Source: Sodalis sp. dw_96
GTDB taxonomy: Bacteria; Pseudomonadota; Gammaproteobacteria; Enterobacterales; Enterobacteriaceae
Direction of reading: 5' to 3'
Assembly: GCF_018449575.1 (NCBI RefSeq)
Contig: NZ_JAAVUT010000021.1
Coordinates: 28,153-92,152 of the forward strand
DNA: 64,000 bases
The notes below the pieces were generated by a model. The model was given only the letters and a program-made list of their open reading frames with translations. It did no database searches and was not told the origin of the DNA. Of this stretch, positions 20,668 to 30,480 are shown one piece after another (position 1 is the stretch's first letter; every line of letters starts with the position of its first letter). A program made the position numbers and the translations under genes.

Positions 20668-21123
20668 ATGTTAGATAAAACCGATCGCAAGCTACTCTCA
20701 TTACTGCAGCGGGATTGTACTTTGTCGTTACAATCACTGGCGGAAGCGGTAAATTTAACCTCCACGCCCTGCTGGAAACGTCTCAAACGCCTCGAGGAAA
20801 ATGGGGTCATTCGTGCCAAAGTGGCCTTGCTTGATCACGATAAACTGGGATTGGCACTTACGGCATTTGTACATATCAAAACACAACAGCACAATAGCGA
20901 CTGGTATCACCGCTTTGTCGCCCTGGTAAAAGAGATGCCGGAAGTCCTGGCTTTTTATCGTATGGCCGGTGAGTACGATTATCTGATGCAGGTCCTGGTT
21001 GCCGATATGAAAAGTTACGATGATTTTTACAAGCGACTGGTTAACGGCGTACCGGGGTTGATTGACGTTACGTCCAGTTTTGCGATGGAAGAAATTAAAA
21101 ATACGACGGTATTACCTTTATAA
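20668..21123 (+). CDS. decR: Lrp/AsnC-family regulator DecR (YbaO)
   Basis: Transcription regulator that in E. coli activates a cysteine-degrading system in response to cysteine. 151 residues against 152 in E. coli. N-terminal winged helix-turn-helix ([20 protein letters not shown] ... [15 protein letters not shown]), C-terminal ligand-binding RAM domain (about 65-145) ending [16 protein letters not shown]. The PLP enzyme gene on the opposite strand is its most likely target. Confidence 0.93.
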   Translation: MLDKTDRKLLSLLQRDCTLSLQSLAEAVNLTSTPCWKRLKRLEENGVIRAKVALLDHDKLGLALTAFVHIKTQQHNSDWYHRFVALVKEMPEVLAFYRMAGEYDYLMQVLVADMKSYDDFYKRLVNGVPGLIDVTSSFAMEEIKNTTVLPL

Positions 21124-21193
21124 TGAGTTTCCCTGAATCGGTCCCGATTATCGGTCCGGGATAAACAGGTAAATGATGCTGGAATAATATTTC

Positions 21194-22963
21194 GTGAGAT
21201 TATTTGCACAACTAGGTTGGTACTTCCGTCGCGAATGGCGACGTTATCTGGGATCGGTTGCTCTGCTGATCGTCATCGCCGTTTTACAGCTGATCCCGCC
21301 CAAATTGGTGGGCGTAATTGTGGATGGCGTAACCGAACACCGGGCGTCAAACCGCATGATCATGCTGTGGATCGGCGCCATGACCCTTACCGCGGTGATG
21401 GTTTACCTGCTGCGCTATGTCTGGCGCATATTGTTATTCGGTGCGTCATATCAATTGGCGGTCGAACTGCGCGCGCGTTTCTACCGGTTGCTCAGCGGCC
21501 AGTTGCCCGGCTTCTATTTGCGCCATCGTACCGGTGATTTGATGGCCCGCGCCACCAACGATGTGGATCGGGTGGTGTTTGCCGCTGGGGAAGGGGTACT
21601 GACCTTGGTGGATTCGCTGGTGATGGGCTGCTCGGTACTGGTGGTGATGAGCGTCCAGATCAGTTGGCAGCTCACGCTGCTTTCCCTGGTGCCGATGCCG
21701 ATTATGGCGCTGATTGTCAAACATAATGGCGATGAGCTGCATCGGCGTTTCAAATCGGCGCAGGCGGCGTTCTCTTCTTTGAATAATCAGACCCAGGAAA
21801 GTCTCACCGGTATCAGAATGATCAAGGCTTTTGGCCTGGAAGATTACCAGTCGGATCGATTCGTACAGGTGGCCGCCGAAGCCGGCTCGAAAAATATGCG
21901 GGTGGCGCGCATTGACGCCCGTTTTGATCCGACCATTTATCTGACGGTGGGTTTCTCTAATTTGCTGGCCATTGGCGGCGGCAGCTGGATGGTGATGCAG
22001 GATCTGCTGACCCTCGGTCAACTCACCAGTTTTATCATGTATCTGGGGCTGATGATTTGGCCGATGCTGGCACTGGCCTGGATGTTCAATATCGTCGAAC
22101 GGGGCAGCGCCGCCTACAGCCGGATACGGCAAACCCTTGACGAGGCCCCTGAGGTCACAGACGGCGTCAGCGCGTTGCCCCCCGACCGGGGCACGCTGCA
22201 GGTGGATATCGGCAGTTTTACCTACCCTCATACCTTGCAGCCAACCCTGACCCAGATTCAACTGACGCTGTCGCCGGGTAAAATGCTGGGTATCTGTGGC
22301 CCCACCGGCGCCGGTAAAAGTACGTTGTTGTCGCTTATCCAACGTCATTTCGATGTGACCCGCGGGGAAATCCGTTTCCACGGCATTCCACTGCCGTCCA
22401 TCAAGCTTGATGAATGGCGCGGCCGCCTGGCGGTGGTCAGCCAAACCCCGTTCCTTTTTTCCGACACCGTGGCGCATAATATCGCCCTCGGCAGGCCGGA
22501 CGCCACCCGCCGGCAGATTGAACAAGCGGCTGAACTGGCCTGTGTGCACGATGATATCCTCCGGCTACCACAGGGGTACGAAACTCAGGTAGGGGAGCGG
22601 GGCGTAATGTTGTCCGGCGGCCAAAAGCAGCGTTTGTCCATTGCCCGGGCTCTGCTGCTGGAGGCGGAAATCCTGGTGCTTGACGATGCGCTGTCCGCTG
22701 TAGACGGGCGTACCGAACATACTATTTTGCGCAACCTGCGCCAGTGGGGCGAGGACCGCACCCTTATCATCATCGCCCATCGGTTGTCGGCGTTGCACGC
22801 GGCGGATGATATTCTGGTATTAGCCCATGGAACGGTCACCCAGCGGGGGCAACATCAGAGCCTGTTGCAACAGCCTGGCTGGTACCGGGATATGTTCCGC
22901 TACCAGCAGTTGGAGGCGGCCCTCACCGCGGATCCCGATGCGCCGGAGGTGGCCGATGCGTAA
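21194..22963 (+). CDS. mdlA: ABC transporter half, MdlA/SmdA
   Basis: Multidrug-resistance-like ABC exporter half-transporter: one membrane domain of six helices followed by one ATPase domain. 589 residues. Starts with GTG ([20 protein letters not shown], as in E. coli). Walker A GPTGAGKS is at 369-376; signature [16 protein letters not shown]; Walker [14 protein letters not shown], with Asp instead of the usual catalytic Glu after Walker B (a degenerate site as in E. coli MdlA). The last 8 bases overlap mdlB, so the two halves are translated together, probably as a heterodimer. Confidence 0.95.
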   Translation: MRLFAQLGWYFRREWRRYLGSVALLIVIAVLQLIPPKLVGVIVDGVTEHRASNRMIMLWIGAMTLTAVMVYLLRYVWRILLFGASYQLAVELRARFYRLLSGQLPGFYLRHRTGDLMARATNDVDRVVFAAGEGVLTLVDSLVMGCSVLVVMSVQISWQLTLLSLVPMPIMALIVKHNGDELHRRFKSAQAAFSSLNNQTQESLTGIRMIKAFGLEDYQSDRFVQVAAEAGSKNMRVARIDARFDPTIYLTVGFSNLLAIGGGSWMVMQDLLTLGQLTSFIMYLGLMIWPMLALAWMFNIVERGSAAYSRIRQTLDEAPEVTDGVSALPPDRGTLQVDIGSFTYPHTLQPTLTQIQLTLSPGKMLGICGPTGAGKSTLLSLIQRHFDVTRGEIRFHGIPLPSIKLDEWRGRLAVVSQTPFLFSDTVAHNIALGRPDATRRQIEQAAELACVHDDILRLPQGYETQVGERGVMLSGGQKQRLSIARALLLEAEILVLDDALSAVDGRTEHTILRNLRQWGEDRTLIIIAHRLSALHAADDILVLAHGTVTQRGQHQSLLQQPGWYRDMFRYQQLEAALTADPDAPEVADA

Positions 22964-24740
22964 ATGGCAAACCCTGTGGCCCACCTTGAGACGATTGTTA
23001 TCCTACAGCGCGCCCTACCGCAAATCCCTTATCCGGGCGGTGGTCATGCTGTGGCTGGCGGCGGCGGCGGAGGTGGCCGGGCCGGTGGTCATCAGTTATT
23101 TTATCGATCACGTGGTGCCGCTTAAACAATTCCCGGTGCTGCTGGTGACGGGACTGGCCCTGGCGTATATCGCGCTGCAGCTTATTTCCGCGTCGCTGCG
23201 TTATTTTCAGTCCCTGCTATTTAACCGAACGGCATTGGACATTGTGCAACAGTTGCGTACCGAAGTGATGGACGCCTCATTGCGACAGCCTTTGAGTACT
23301 TTCGACACCCAACCGGTGGGGCAGCTCATTTCGCGGGTCACCAACGATACCGAGGTGGTGAAGGATCTCTATATCACCGTGATGTCCACCTGGTTGCGCT
23401 GTATCGCGCTGGTCGTGGCGATGCTGGTGGCCATGTTCGCGCTCGACTGGCGCATGGCCTGCGTTGCCCTGGTCATCTTCCCGGTGGTGGCGCTGGTCAT
23501 GTCCATATATCAATATTACAGCACGCCCATCGTTCGCCGTCTGCGCGCCTACTTGGCGGATATCAACGACGGATTCAACGAAGCCATCAGCGGCATGACC
23601 GTTATCCAACAATTCCGCCAGCAGCAGCGCTTCGGAAAAAAACTGGCGGATGCCAGCCACTCTCACTACCTGGCCCGTATGCAAACCCTGAGATTGGAGG
23701 GCTTTTTGCTGCGGCCGTTGCTGAGTTTGCTCTCCGCCCTGGTGCTGTGCGGCCTGTTGATGCTGTTTGGCTTTAGTCCGGTGGGTTCGGTGGGGGTAGG
23801 TGTATTATATGCATTTATCAACTATTTAGGCCGGCTGAACGAGCCGCTGATTGAACTTACCACGCAGCAATCCATGTTGCAGCAGGCGGTAGTGGCGGGG
23901 GAACGTATCTTCGAATTGATGGATGGCCGCCAGCAGCAATATGGCATTGATGATGCGCCGCTGTGCAGCGGGAGTATAGAGATCCGCGATCTGACCTTTG
24001 CCTATCGGGACGACACGTCGGTGTTAAAGCATGTCTCGCTTACCGTCCCGTCCCGCAGCTTTATCGCCCTGGTGGGACATACCGGCAGCGGCAAAAGCAC
24101 CCTGGCTAATCTTATGATGGGGTATTACCGTATCGGCCAGGGGCGCCTGCTGCTGGACGGGCGTTCCATCGACAGTCTGTCGCACCGGGTGCTCAGGCAA
24201 GGGGTGGCCATCGTCCAACAGGATCCGGTGGTGATGGCGGATACGGTGTTCACCAATATTACCTTGGGGCGGGATATCACCGAGGCCCAGGTTTGGCGGG
24301 CCCTTGAACAGGTACAATTGGCCGAACTGGTGCGCGCGTTGCCCGACGGGCTGTATGCTGAGCTCGGCGAACAGGGAAATACGCTCTCGGTGGGGCAAAA
24401 GCAGCTGCTGGCGCTGGCCAGGGTCATGGTATTGACACCGGAGATCCTGATTCTGGACGAGGCCACGGCCAATATTGACAGCGGCACCGAACAGGCCATT
24501 CAACGGGCGCTGGCGACCATTCGCAGGCAGACGACACTGGTGGTCATCGCCCATCGTCTGTCCACCATTGTCGATGCCGATGAAATCCTGGTATTGCATC
24601 GTGGGGAAGCGGTAGAGCGCGGATCCCACGATTTCCTGCTGCGGCAGCAGGGACGTTACTACCAAATGTACCAGCTCCAACAGGCCGGCCGGGTCTTGTA
24701 TTCCGGCGTTGGGGTCGCCCCCATTCCCAGACCGGTCTGA
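22956..24740 (+). CDS. mdlB: ABC transporter half, MdlB/SmdB
   Basis: Partner half-transporter of MdlA. 594 residues from the ATG that overlaps the mdlA stop (GATGCGTAA), giving [15 protein letters not shown], which aligns with the E. coli start; the longer open frame from 22827 lies inside mdlA and is rejected. Six membrane spans; Walker A GHTGSGKS at 374-381; signature [15 protein letters not shown]; Walker [15 protein letters not shown] with the catalytic Glu present, so this half carries the intact ATPase site. Confidence 0.95.
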   Translation: MRKWQTLWPTLRRLLSYSAPYRKSLIRAVVMLWLAAAAEVAGPVVISYFIDHVVPLKQFPVLLVTGLALAYIALQLISASLRYFQSLLFNRTALDIVQQLRTEVMDASLRQPLSTFDTQPVGQLISRVTNDTEVVKDLYITVMSTWLRCIALVVAMLVAMFALDWRMACVALVIFPVVALVMSIYQYYSTPIVRRLRAYLADINDGFNEAISGMTVIQQFRQQQRFGKKLADASHSHYLARMQTLRLEGFLLRPLLSLLSALVLCGLLMLFGFSPVGSVGVGVLYAFINYLGRLNEPLIELTTQQSMLQQAVVAGERIFELMDGRQQQYGIDDAPLCSGSIEIRDLTFAYRDDTSVLKHVSLTVPSRSFIALVGHTGSGKSTLANLMMGYYRIGQGRLLLDGRSIDSLSHRVLRQGVAIVQQDPVVMADTVFTNITLGRDITEAQVWRALEQVQLAELVRALPDGLYAELGEQGNTLSVGQKQLLALARVMVLTPEILILDEATANIDSGTEQAIQRALATIRRQTTLVVIAHRLSTIVDADEILVLHRGEAVERGSHDFLLRQQGRYYQMYQLQQAGRVLYSGVGVAPIPRPV

Positions 24741-24853
24741 ACGGCGTTTTCCACCGTGATTTCCGTTTTTGCCCATCGGGCGGGTTGTATTGCCCGCCTA
24801 TTTACATTTAGCCGCACCGCAATCGGGCATTCACCGCCAATCACCCGCCCCAA

Positions 24854-24890
24854 TGCACTTTTATCAGGCGTTACGCCTCTTTTTAGTGCA
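24854..24890. promoter_or_regulatory. Dyad upstream of glnK (candidate NtrC enhancer region)
   Basis: Half-sites TGCACT (24854-24859) and AGTGCA (24885-24890) flank a perfect inner dyad GGCG-TTA-CGCC (24867-24877). The position, 105-140 bases before the -24 element, suits an NtrC enhancer, but the half-site spacing is wider than a single consensus NtrC site, so the call is tentative. Confidence 0.35.
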
Positions 24891-24996
24891 TAACATCTCC
24901 CTCTCTTTGGACCCGACGCCGGGTAAAACAGGGTCCATACCTGCCCGCGCTCCCTAGGCAGGCATCGAAGGGTAAATTTTTATTTCAAAACATTTA

Positions 24997-25012
24997 TGGC
25001 ACATGCTTTGCT
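24997..25012 (+). promoter_or_regulatory. Sigma-54 promoter for glnK-amtB
   Basis: TGGCAC-ATGCT-TTGCT: exact -24 GG and -12 GC elements with correct 5-base spacing, 54 bases before glnK. E. coli glnK-amtB is likewise transcribed by sigma-54 under NtrC during nitrogen limitation. Confidence 0.9.
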
Positions 25013-25065
25013 TTACTCAGGCGTAGTGGTCGCGAGTTCGGATCCAAATTCTTGAGGGGGAGCAT

Positions 25066-25404
25066 ATGAAGCTGGTAACCGTGGTGATTAAACCATTCAA
25101 ATTGGAAGACGTGCGAGAAGCGCTATCTGCTGTGGGTATTCAAGGGCTAACGGTCACCGAGGTAAAAGGGTTTGGACGGCAAAAAGGCCATGCTGAACTT
25201 TATCGCGGGGCTGAATACAGCGTTAATTTCCTGCCAAAAGTAAAAATTGATATTGCCATCGCCGACGATCAACTGGACGAAGTTATCGACGTCATCAGTA
25301 AAGCGGCTTACACCGGAAAGATCGGGGACGGCAAGATTTTTGTTGCGGAGTTACAACGGGTCATTCGTATTCGTACCGGCGAAACCGACGAAGCAGCACT
25401 TTAA
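25066..25404 (+). CDS. glnK: Nitrogen regulatory PII protein GlnK
   Basis: Trimeric PII signal protein that senses 2-oxoglutarate and ATP/ADP and blocks the AmtB ammonium channel when nitrogen is plentiful. 112 residues, standard length. The uridylylation site Tyr51 is present in the T-loop (RGAEYSVNFLPK), as are GKIGDGKIFV and the C-terminal RIRTGETDEAAL. A strong GAGGGGG ribosome site precedes the ATG. First gene of the glnK-amtB pair, 31 bases before amtB. Confidence 0.97.
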   Translation: MKLVTVVIKPFKLEDVREALSAVGIQGLTVTEVKGFGRQKGHAELYRGAEYSVNFLPKVKIDIAIADDQLDEVIDVISKAAYTGKIGDGKIFVAELQRVIRIRTGETDEAAL

Positions 25405-25435
25405 CGACCAGCGCGAATTTTGTGGATAGGGATGA

Positions 25436-26728
25436 ATGAAAATGAAGAAACTTGTCTCATTAACCGGCCTTGGGGCATTGGCACTGTTGCCAACATGGGC
25501 TATGGCCGCGACACCGGTTGTCGATAAGGCCGATAATGCGTTTATGATGATTAGCACCGCTTTGGTGCTGTTTATGACTTTACCGGGTATCGCTTTATTT
25601 TACGGCGGCATGATACGTGCCAAAAACGTTCTGTCAATGCTGACCCAGGTTTCGGTGACCTTCGCCATGGTATGCGTACTGTGGATGCTTTACGGTTATT
25701 CACTGGCCTTCAGCGATGGCAACCCTTTCTTTGGCAGCTTTACCTGGGCCATGCTGAAAAATATTCCAATAACGGCATTGATGGGGACTTTCTATCAGTT
25801 GGTGCATGTGGCGTTCCAGTGCTCGTTCGCTTGTATCACCGTGGGCCTGATTGTCGGCGCGCTGGCGGAACGCATCCGGTTCTCCGCTGTTTTGATCTTT
25901 GTGGTGATCTGGCTGACGTTCTCTTATGCACCTATGGCGCATATGGTTTGGGCGGGTGGTTATCTGGCTTCCATGGGTGCGCTGGATTTCGCCGGTGGTA
26001 CGGTGGTTCACATCAACGCCGCCAGCGCAGGGCTGATCGGTGCTTATATGCTGGGCAAACGTGCGGGTTTTGGCCGAGAGTCTTTTAAACCGCATAATCT
26101 GCCGATGGTATTTACCGGTACCGCCATTCTGTATGTGGGCTGGTTCGGCTTCAACGCCGGTTCCGCCAGCGCTGCTAACGAAATCGCCGGCCTGGCGTTT
26201 ATCAATACGGTGATGGCTACCGCCGGCGCCATCCTCTCCTGGGTCTTTGTAGAGTGGATGATTCGTGGCAAGCCGTCGTTGTTAGGCGCCTGTTCCGGTT
26301 GTATCGCGGGTTTGGTCGCCATTACGCCCGCCGCCGGTTTCGTTGGTGTCGGCGGTGCGCTGGTGATTGGCCTGGCGGGTGGTGTTGCCGGTCTGTGGGG
26401 TGTGGTGGCGCTGAAGAAATGGCTGCGTGTGGATGACGTTTGCGATGTGTTCGGCGTGCACGGCGTTTGCGGTATCACTGGTTGCTTGCTGACCGGCGTC
26501 TTCACCTCCGCTTCACTGGGCGGTGTCGGCTATGCGCAGGGCATGACCATGGGTCATCAGCTTTGGGTGCAGCTTTATAGCGTGATTGTTTGTTTGATAT
26601 GGTCCGGCGTGGTTGCCTTTGTCGGCTTCAAGATTGCCGATATCGCGGTGGGTTTGCGGGTTTCGGAAGAGCAGGAACGCGAAGGCCTGGATGTCAACAG
26701 CCATGGCGAAAGTGCTTACAACGAATAA
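25436..26728 (+). CDS. amtB: Ammonium transporter AmtB
   Basis: Trimeric inner-membrane ammonium channel. 430 residues against 428. Signal peptide cleaved near AMA-A (residue about 24), then eleven membrane helices. The Amt signature DFAGGTVVHINAASAGL contains the first pore His; the second is in FGVHGVCGITG. The conserved C-terminal tail EEQEREGLDVNSHGESAYNE binds GlnK. The ORF can start at either of two Met codons (MKMKK); I keep the first. Confidence 0.96.
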   Translation: MKMKKLVSLTGLGALALLPTWAMAATPVVDKADNAFMMISTALVLFMTLPGIALFYGGMIRAKNVLSMLTQVSVTFAMVCVLWMLYGYSLAFSDGNPFFGSFTWAMLKNIPITALMGTFYQLVHVAFQCSFACITVGLIVGALAERIRFSAVLIFVVIWLTFSYAPMAHMVWAGGYLASMGALDFAGGTVVHINAASAGLIGAYMLGKRAGFGRESFKPHNLPMVFTGTAILYVGWFGFNAGSASAANEIAGLAFINTVMATAGAILSWVFVEWMIRGKPSLLGACSGCIAGLVAITPAAGFVGVGGALVIGLAGGVAGLWGVVALKKWLRVDDVCDVFGVHGVCGITGCLLTGVFTSASLGGVGYAQGMTMGHQLWVQLYSVIVCLIWSGVVAFVGFKIADIAVGLRVSEEQEREGLDVNSHGESAYNE

Positions 26729-26773
26729 TTCAAGCAGGGCTGGCCGGTATAAGTTTACCGGCAAGTAACTGAA

Positions 26774-26808
26774 CCCGGGGCGTCTATATGACGCCCCGGT
26801 TTTTTTTG
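26774..26808 (+). terminator. Terminator after amtB
   Basis: Perfect 10-bp stem CCGGGGCGTC/GACGCCCCGG with a short loop, then eight T residues. Confidence 0.9.
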
Positions 26809-26820
26809 CGGACAAATAGG

Positions 26821-27290
26821 GTCTCCCTTTAACACGTTCGCTGCACGTCCGGTGATAGCGGGCCGCGCTGTGGGGCGCTCGGGCAGGCGGAAAAACCACG
26901 CCTGCTTCGACCCTATTGACAGGGTCTCCCTTCAACACGGTCGCTGCACGTCCGACGATCGCGGGCCTACCGCGTCATGGGGCGCTCGGGCAGGCGGAAA
27001 AACCACGCCTGCTTCGACCCTATTGACAGGGTCTCCCTTCAACACGGTCGCTGCACGCCCGACGATCGCGGGCCTACCGCGTCATGGGGCGCTCGGGCAG
27101 GCGGAAAAACCACGCCTGCTTCGACCCCATTGACACGGTCTCCCTTCAACACGGTCGCTGCACGTCCGACGATCGCGGGCCTACCGCGTCATGGGGCGCT
27201 CGGGCAGGCGGCAAAACCACGCCTGCTTCGACCCCATTGACACGGTCTCCCTTTAACACGATCGCTGCACGTCCGACGATCGCGGGTCTT
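26821..27290. repeat. Tandem array of 107-bp repeats between amtB and tesB
   Basis: Units begin with GTCTCCCTT at 26821, 26924, 27031, 27138 and 27245: spacings 103, 107, 107 and 107. Four full units and a 46-base partial fifth. Units 2-4 differ from each other at only two to three bases; the first and last are more diverged (both CCCTTTAACAC rather than CCCTTCAACAC). Each full unit carries the stem-loop GCAGGCG-N9-CGCCTGC and a weaker CGCGG/CCGCG dyad. There are no unique spacers. The period is not a multiple of three, so open frames across it are incidental. The array fills the convergent gap from the amtB terminator to the tesB stop codon. Confidence 0.9.
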
Positions 27291-27303
27291 CCCACTGCTT
27301 GGT

Positions 27304-28173
27304 TCAATCCGGTCCGTTGGTGCGGCGCATCACGCCTTCCTGGGCCGCCGATGCGATCAGTATCCCGTCTCGGCTGTAGAATTGCCCGCGGACATAACCG
27401 CGCGCTCCCGAGGAAGAGGGGCTTTTTATGGCATATAACAGCCAATCTTCGAGATTGAACGGTCGATGAAACCACATGGCGTGATCAATCGTGGCTATGT
27501 CCATGCCCGGTTCGAGAAAACCGACGCCGTGGGGCTGGAGCGCGGTGGGCAGAAAATTGAAATCGGAGATATAGCCCAGCAAACATTGATGGCTATGGAT
27601 ATCCGCGGGCATGGCACCGTTGGCACGTAGCCAGATATAGCGCTCGGGTTTTTCCAGTCGTCCTTTGACGGGATTATGGAAAATAACCGGACGTACCTCG
27701 AAGGGTTGTTCCCCGGATAATTTTTCCCGCAGCAACGGCGGCAGACTTTCAGTCAGCCGGTCTAAAATCTCCCTCTCCGACGGTAATCCCTCAGGTGGCG
27801 CCACCCGCGGCATGGGGTCCTGATGTTCAAATCCCTCTTCGGGATATTGAAAGGACCCGGTCATGGTAAATATTGTCTGTCCCATTTGTGAGGCTTCGAC
27901 CCGGCGGGCGCTAAAATTATGACCGTCGCGCAGGTTCGCGACCTGATACATGATTGGCTCATCACTGTTGCCGGGACGCAGGAAATAACAATGGAAAGAG
28001 TGCAGGATGCGGCCATCCGGCACGGTTTGTCGGGCGGCAAACAGCGCCTGGCCTACCACTTGGCCGCCAAATACGCGTTTGAGGCCTAAATCCTCGCTTT
28101 GACCGCGAAAAAGTCCTTCTCCAATATTTTCCAATGTCATCAGCGTCAATAACTGATTAAGTGTGTGGCTCAT
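27304..28173 (-). CDS. tesB: Acyl-CoA thioesterase II
   Basis: Cytosolic thioesterase that hydrolyses medium and long acyl-CoAs; double hot-dog fold. 289 residues from [12 protein letters not shown] against 286. Family blocks [25 protein letters not shown], the catalytic Asp region [19 protein letters not shown] and [15 protein letters not shown] are all present. I use the second Met codon (28173), which aligns with E. coli, over 28179. Its stop codon abuts the tandem repeat array. Confidence 0.95.
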   Translation of the reverse strand: MSHTLNQLLTLMTLENIGEGLFRGQSEDLGLKRVFGGQVVGQALFAARQTVPDGRILHSFHCYFLRPGNSDEPIMYQVANLRDGHNFSARRVEASQMGQTIFTMTGSFQYPEEGFEHQDPMPRVAPPEGLPSEREILDRLTESLPPLLREKLSGEQPFEVRPVIFHNPVKGRLEKPERYIWLRANGAMPADIHSHQCLLGYISDFNFLPTALQPHGVGFLEPGMDIATIDHAMWFHRPFNLEDWLLYAIKSPSSSGARGYVRGQFYSRDGILIASAAQEGVMRRTNGPD

Positions 28174-28423
28174 AGGCATACCGCGTAAATATCAAAATGG
28201 ATTAAGGATAACGTACAGGACGCTTAACCCCCGCCGTTCAATATGGGTCCGCCGCATCCTGGAGCGGGCAGAACCCCAATCAGTTTACCTGCGAAATTGG
28301 CTAACAGGAAAATATCAGGATCCTGTGCCATTATTAAAGCATTAGGTGGTATTAACCACTACGAATTCACCGCCAATATAAGTGGTGAAATGGTGAGCTG
28401 ATAATAAGAAGGAGAGGTAAATC

Positions 28424-28984
28424 ATGAAACTCTGGCAAACAATCGGCGGGGTCATTTTTTTGGCAACGCTTTCCGGCTGTGCCGATAAAGGGCATCAAGT
28501 GGCGACTCCCGCGTTTAAAACTCCTGGTACGGCGGATGAGGCGCAAGCCATCAGACAGCCGGCGGTAACAGGTACCGTCTGGATCAGGCAACGTTTGGCC
28601 TTGCCGCCGGATGCGGTGTTAACCGTTACCTTATCCGATGCAAGTTTGTCCGACGTCCCCTCTACCGTGATCTCACAGCGTGTGATACGTACCGAAGGCA
28701 AACAGGCGCCGTTCAGCTTTGTGCTGCCGTATAATCCCACTGAAATCCAGGCCAATGCACGTATCCTGCTGAGCGCGGCCATTACCGTAAACGGACGCGT
28801 GGCGCTGATGACCGAGCAAGTGAAACCGGTGATTAATAACGGCGGCACCAAGCAGGATCTGGTTCTGGTTCCGGCTGCATCGGTACCGTTGGCAACCCGA
28901 CCCATGGCGGCCTCAACCGTGCCTTCCACGTCGCCGACGCAGGTAACGCCTTCAAGCAGCATCCCGGCACCTAATCAGCTTTAA
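28424..28984 (+). CDS. ybaY: YbaY family lipoprotein
   Basis: Outer-membrane-type lipoprotein of unknown role with a YscW (type III secretion chaperone-like) beta domain. 186 residues. Lipobox LSGC with acylated Cys19; conserved core VTGTVWIRQRLALPPDAVLTVTLSDASL and QAPFSFVLPYNP; C-terminal Pro/Ser/Thr-rich tail STVPSTSPTQVTPSSS as in E. coli. AAGGAGAGG precedes the ATG. Divergent from tesB. Confidence 0.94.
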   Translation: MKLWQTIGGVIFLATLSGCADKGHQVATPAFKTPGTADEAQAIRQPAVTGTVWIRQRLALPPDAVLTVTLSDASLSDVPSTVISQRVIRTEGKQAPFSFVLPYNPTEIQANARILLSAAITVNGRVALMTEQVKPVINNGGTKQDLVLVPAASVPLATRPMAASTVPSTSPTQVTPSSSIPAPNQL

Positions 28985-29013
28985 ACTGTAAGTCACTTGG
29001 GTTTGTGCCACAC

Positions 29014-29040
29014 CACTGCCGGCAAAGAGTGCCCGCAGTG
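29014..29040. terminator. Hairpin in the convergent ybaY/atl gap
   Basis: CACTGC/GCAGTG outer stem with additional GC pairs inside. No T run on either side, so it may only stabilise the 3-prime ends. Confidence 0.4.
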
Positions 29041-29047
29041 TGATGCG

Positions 29048-29362
29048 TTACCAGCGCCAGCGGTAACGGTCAAGGTCCACTTTACCCTGGTTGTCCATTT
29101 CAATGCCTTCTGCTTCCAGCGCCGTTTTTTGGCGCAGGAAGCCTTCTCCCGGCAGCGAGATGCCGCCATGCCGATTAAGCACCCGGTGCCAGGGCAGCTT
29201 TGTGCCCTGAGGCAAGCGGCTAAGGATGCCGCCTACTTGCCTGGCGGCGCGTGGCGAGCCGGCCAGAAGGGCTACGTCGCCATAAGTGGTTATACTGCCG
29301 GCCGGAATAGCGGCAATGATCTGGAATACCCGCTGACGAAAGGAATCTGTTGATTCATCCAT
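29048..29362 (-). CDS. atl: Alkyltransferase-like DNA-damage protein Atl (YbaZ)
   Basis: Binds O6-alkylguanine in DNA and hands it to nucleotide excision repair; it cannot transfer alkyl groups itself. 104 residues. The methyltransferase motif PCHR is replaced by PWHR (LPWHRVLNRHGGISL), the hallmark of the family; the helix-turn-helix SPRAARQVGGIL is intact. Convergent with ybaY and upstream of ffs, as in E. coli. Confidence 0.94.
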   Translation of the reverse strand: MDESTDSFRQRVFQIIAAIPAGSITTYGDVALLAGSPRAARQVGGILSRLPQGTKLPWHRVLNRHGGISLPGEGFLRQKTALEAEGIEMDNQGKVDLDRYRWRW

Positions 29363-29550
29363 TATGCTGTAGCCAAAGATAACATTTACCCGTTTATGTT
29401 GGCATAAAAGTCATAGGCGGGGAAGATGGACATGGCTGGACCTCGGCTTTAGGATTTCGGCCAAGAAAGCAGCGCTTAAATTCTATCGGCTTGCAATTGG
29501 TGGGGGCATCATCGATAATGCCCCGCGCCTTAGAATTTAGGGCCGTCAAT

Positions 29551-29664
29551 GGAGGCTCTGTTGGTGCTCCCGCAACATTAACTTGTGAACTCGGTCAGGT
29601 CCGGAAGGAAGCAGCCGTAGCAGGCGTCGTGTGTGCCGGGATGTTGCTGGCGGGGCCTCCACCC
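29551..29664 (+). ncRNA. ffs: 4.5S RNA of the signal recognition particle
   Basis: 114-base RNA that pairs with Ffh to target membrane proteins. The ends GGAGGCTC and GGGCCTCCACCC pair; the apical core GGTCAGGTCCGGAAGGAAGCAGCC with the GGAA tetraloop is unmistakable and followed by the symmetric-loop strand and GTGTGCCGGGATG. TAGAAT at 29531-29536 is a plausible -10; I cannot assign a -35. A GGGGCAT/ATGCCCC hairpin lies at 29503-29524, just before it. Confidence 0.97.
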
Positions 29665-30230
29665 ATTTCTCTTTGCAATAACTGCTTATATTCGTCTTGA
29701 GACACAGTGACGACTCATCCCGTTTTTTCATCGCGAAAGATGAGCATGCTAAACAGGAGTGTGATTTGCATGTTTATCACATCCAAATTTAAATTTCCCG
29801 GCTAAGGCAACGATGATTCCCGTCGTCTAAAGATATGCGTAGATTATAGGTGAGTGATTACCGTTTAACGAAGTCATAGCCTGTACATTATAGCTCTATG
29901 CCATATTACTCAGGCTTAATAGAATGTTTGGGATATATTGTCTATTAAATTTTTTTCGGTGAATGTGCCTTTCGCAAAACGCTCAATAAAATTAACCACT
30001 GGTAAATCCCGTTTGAGCCATGCTTGATGCTGGTTAGGATTTTGGGTGTAATTTTTTTTTGGCGAGCGTCCTTTGCGCGAGGAAAGTGAAACGGGTTTTC
30101 ATACAAATGAGCGGCGAATCAAATCACAAAAACATCACTTTTTATAAGGTTGATAGTGTAAGTATGACGGATCATTTATATGGATGAGGATATATAATAA
30201 TGTTAATACTAAGTATCAGATAATGGGCAT
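29665..30230. other. AT-rich gene-free stretch between ffs and hha
   Basis: 566 bases with no credible coding frame on either strand and no recognised RNA. It is markedly AT-rich with several T runs (for example 29950 and 30053). It lies downstream of both ffs and hha. E. coli carries ybaA, ylaB, ylaC and maa here; I see no recognisable remnant of them. Confidence 0.5.
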
Positions 30231-30434
30231 TTATCGAACATACTTCCATACAGACACCGGGACTTTATCATAGAGCTTGTCCATTGTCAGCTCAGCCAAT
30301 CGATGATCGGCAGCGGAGTTGAATATCTCAAGCTCATCGTCGGACAGTTCGTATTTGTTCTTTTCAATCACACGCTCCAATGTCTCGAGGGTTCTGCATT
30401 TGCGCAGACGCATTAGATAGTCAATTTTTTTCAT
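30231..30434 (-). CDS. hha: Haemolysin expression modulator Hha/YmoA
   Basis: Small H-NS partner that tunes silencing of horizontally acquired and virulence genes. 67 residues from [15 protein letters not shown], the exact length of Yersinia YmoA (E. coli Hha is 72). The motifs [20 protein letters not shown] ([20 protein letters not shown]) and [19 protein letters not shown] are nearly invariant. The longer frame reaching 30599 runs into tomB and is rejected. Downstream partner of tomB, 46 bases after it. Confidence 0.95.
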   Translation of the reverse strand: MKKIDYLMRLRKCRTLETLERVIEKNKYELSDDELEIFNSAADHRLAELTMDKLYDKVPVSVWKYVR

Positions 30435-30480
30435 GATGGCCTTAGATGTTGAGTGGAATGTTAAAATATTATTTACTATT

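Noticed and set aside
21446..22549. 367-codon open frame antisense to mdlA
   Set aside because: Shadow frame in a GC-rich gene; Gln/Arg/His-rich composition and no recognisable domain.
26821..27290. CRISPR array
   Set aside because: Repeats are 107 bp and directly adjacent with no unique spacers, and there are no cas genes in the window.
26852..27458. Plus-strand open frames with repeated MGRSGRRKNHACFDPID
   Set aside because: These are the 107-bp tandem repeat read in successive frames; the period is not a multiple of three and there is no start signal.
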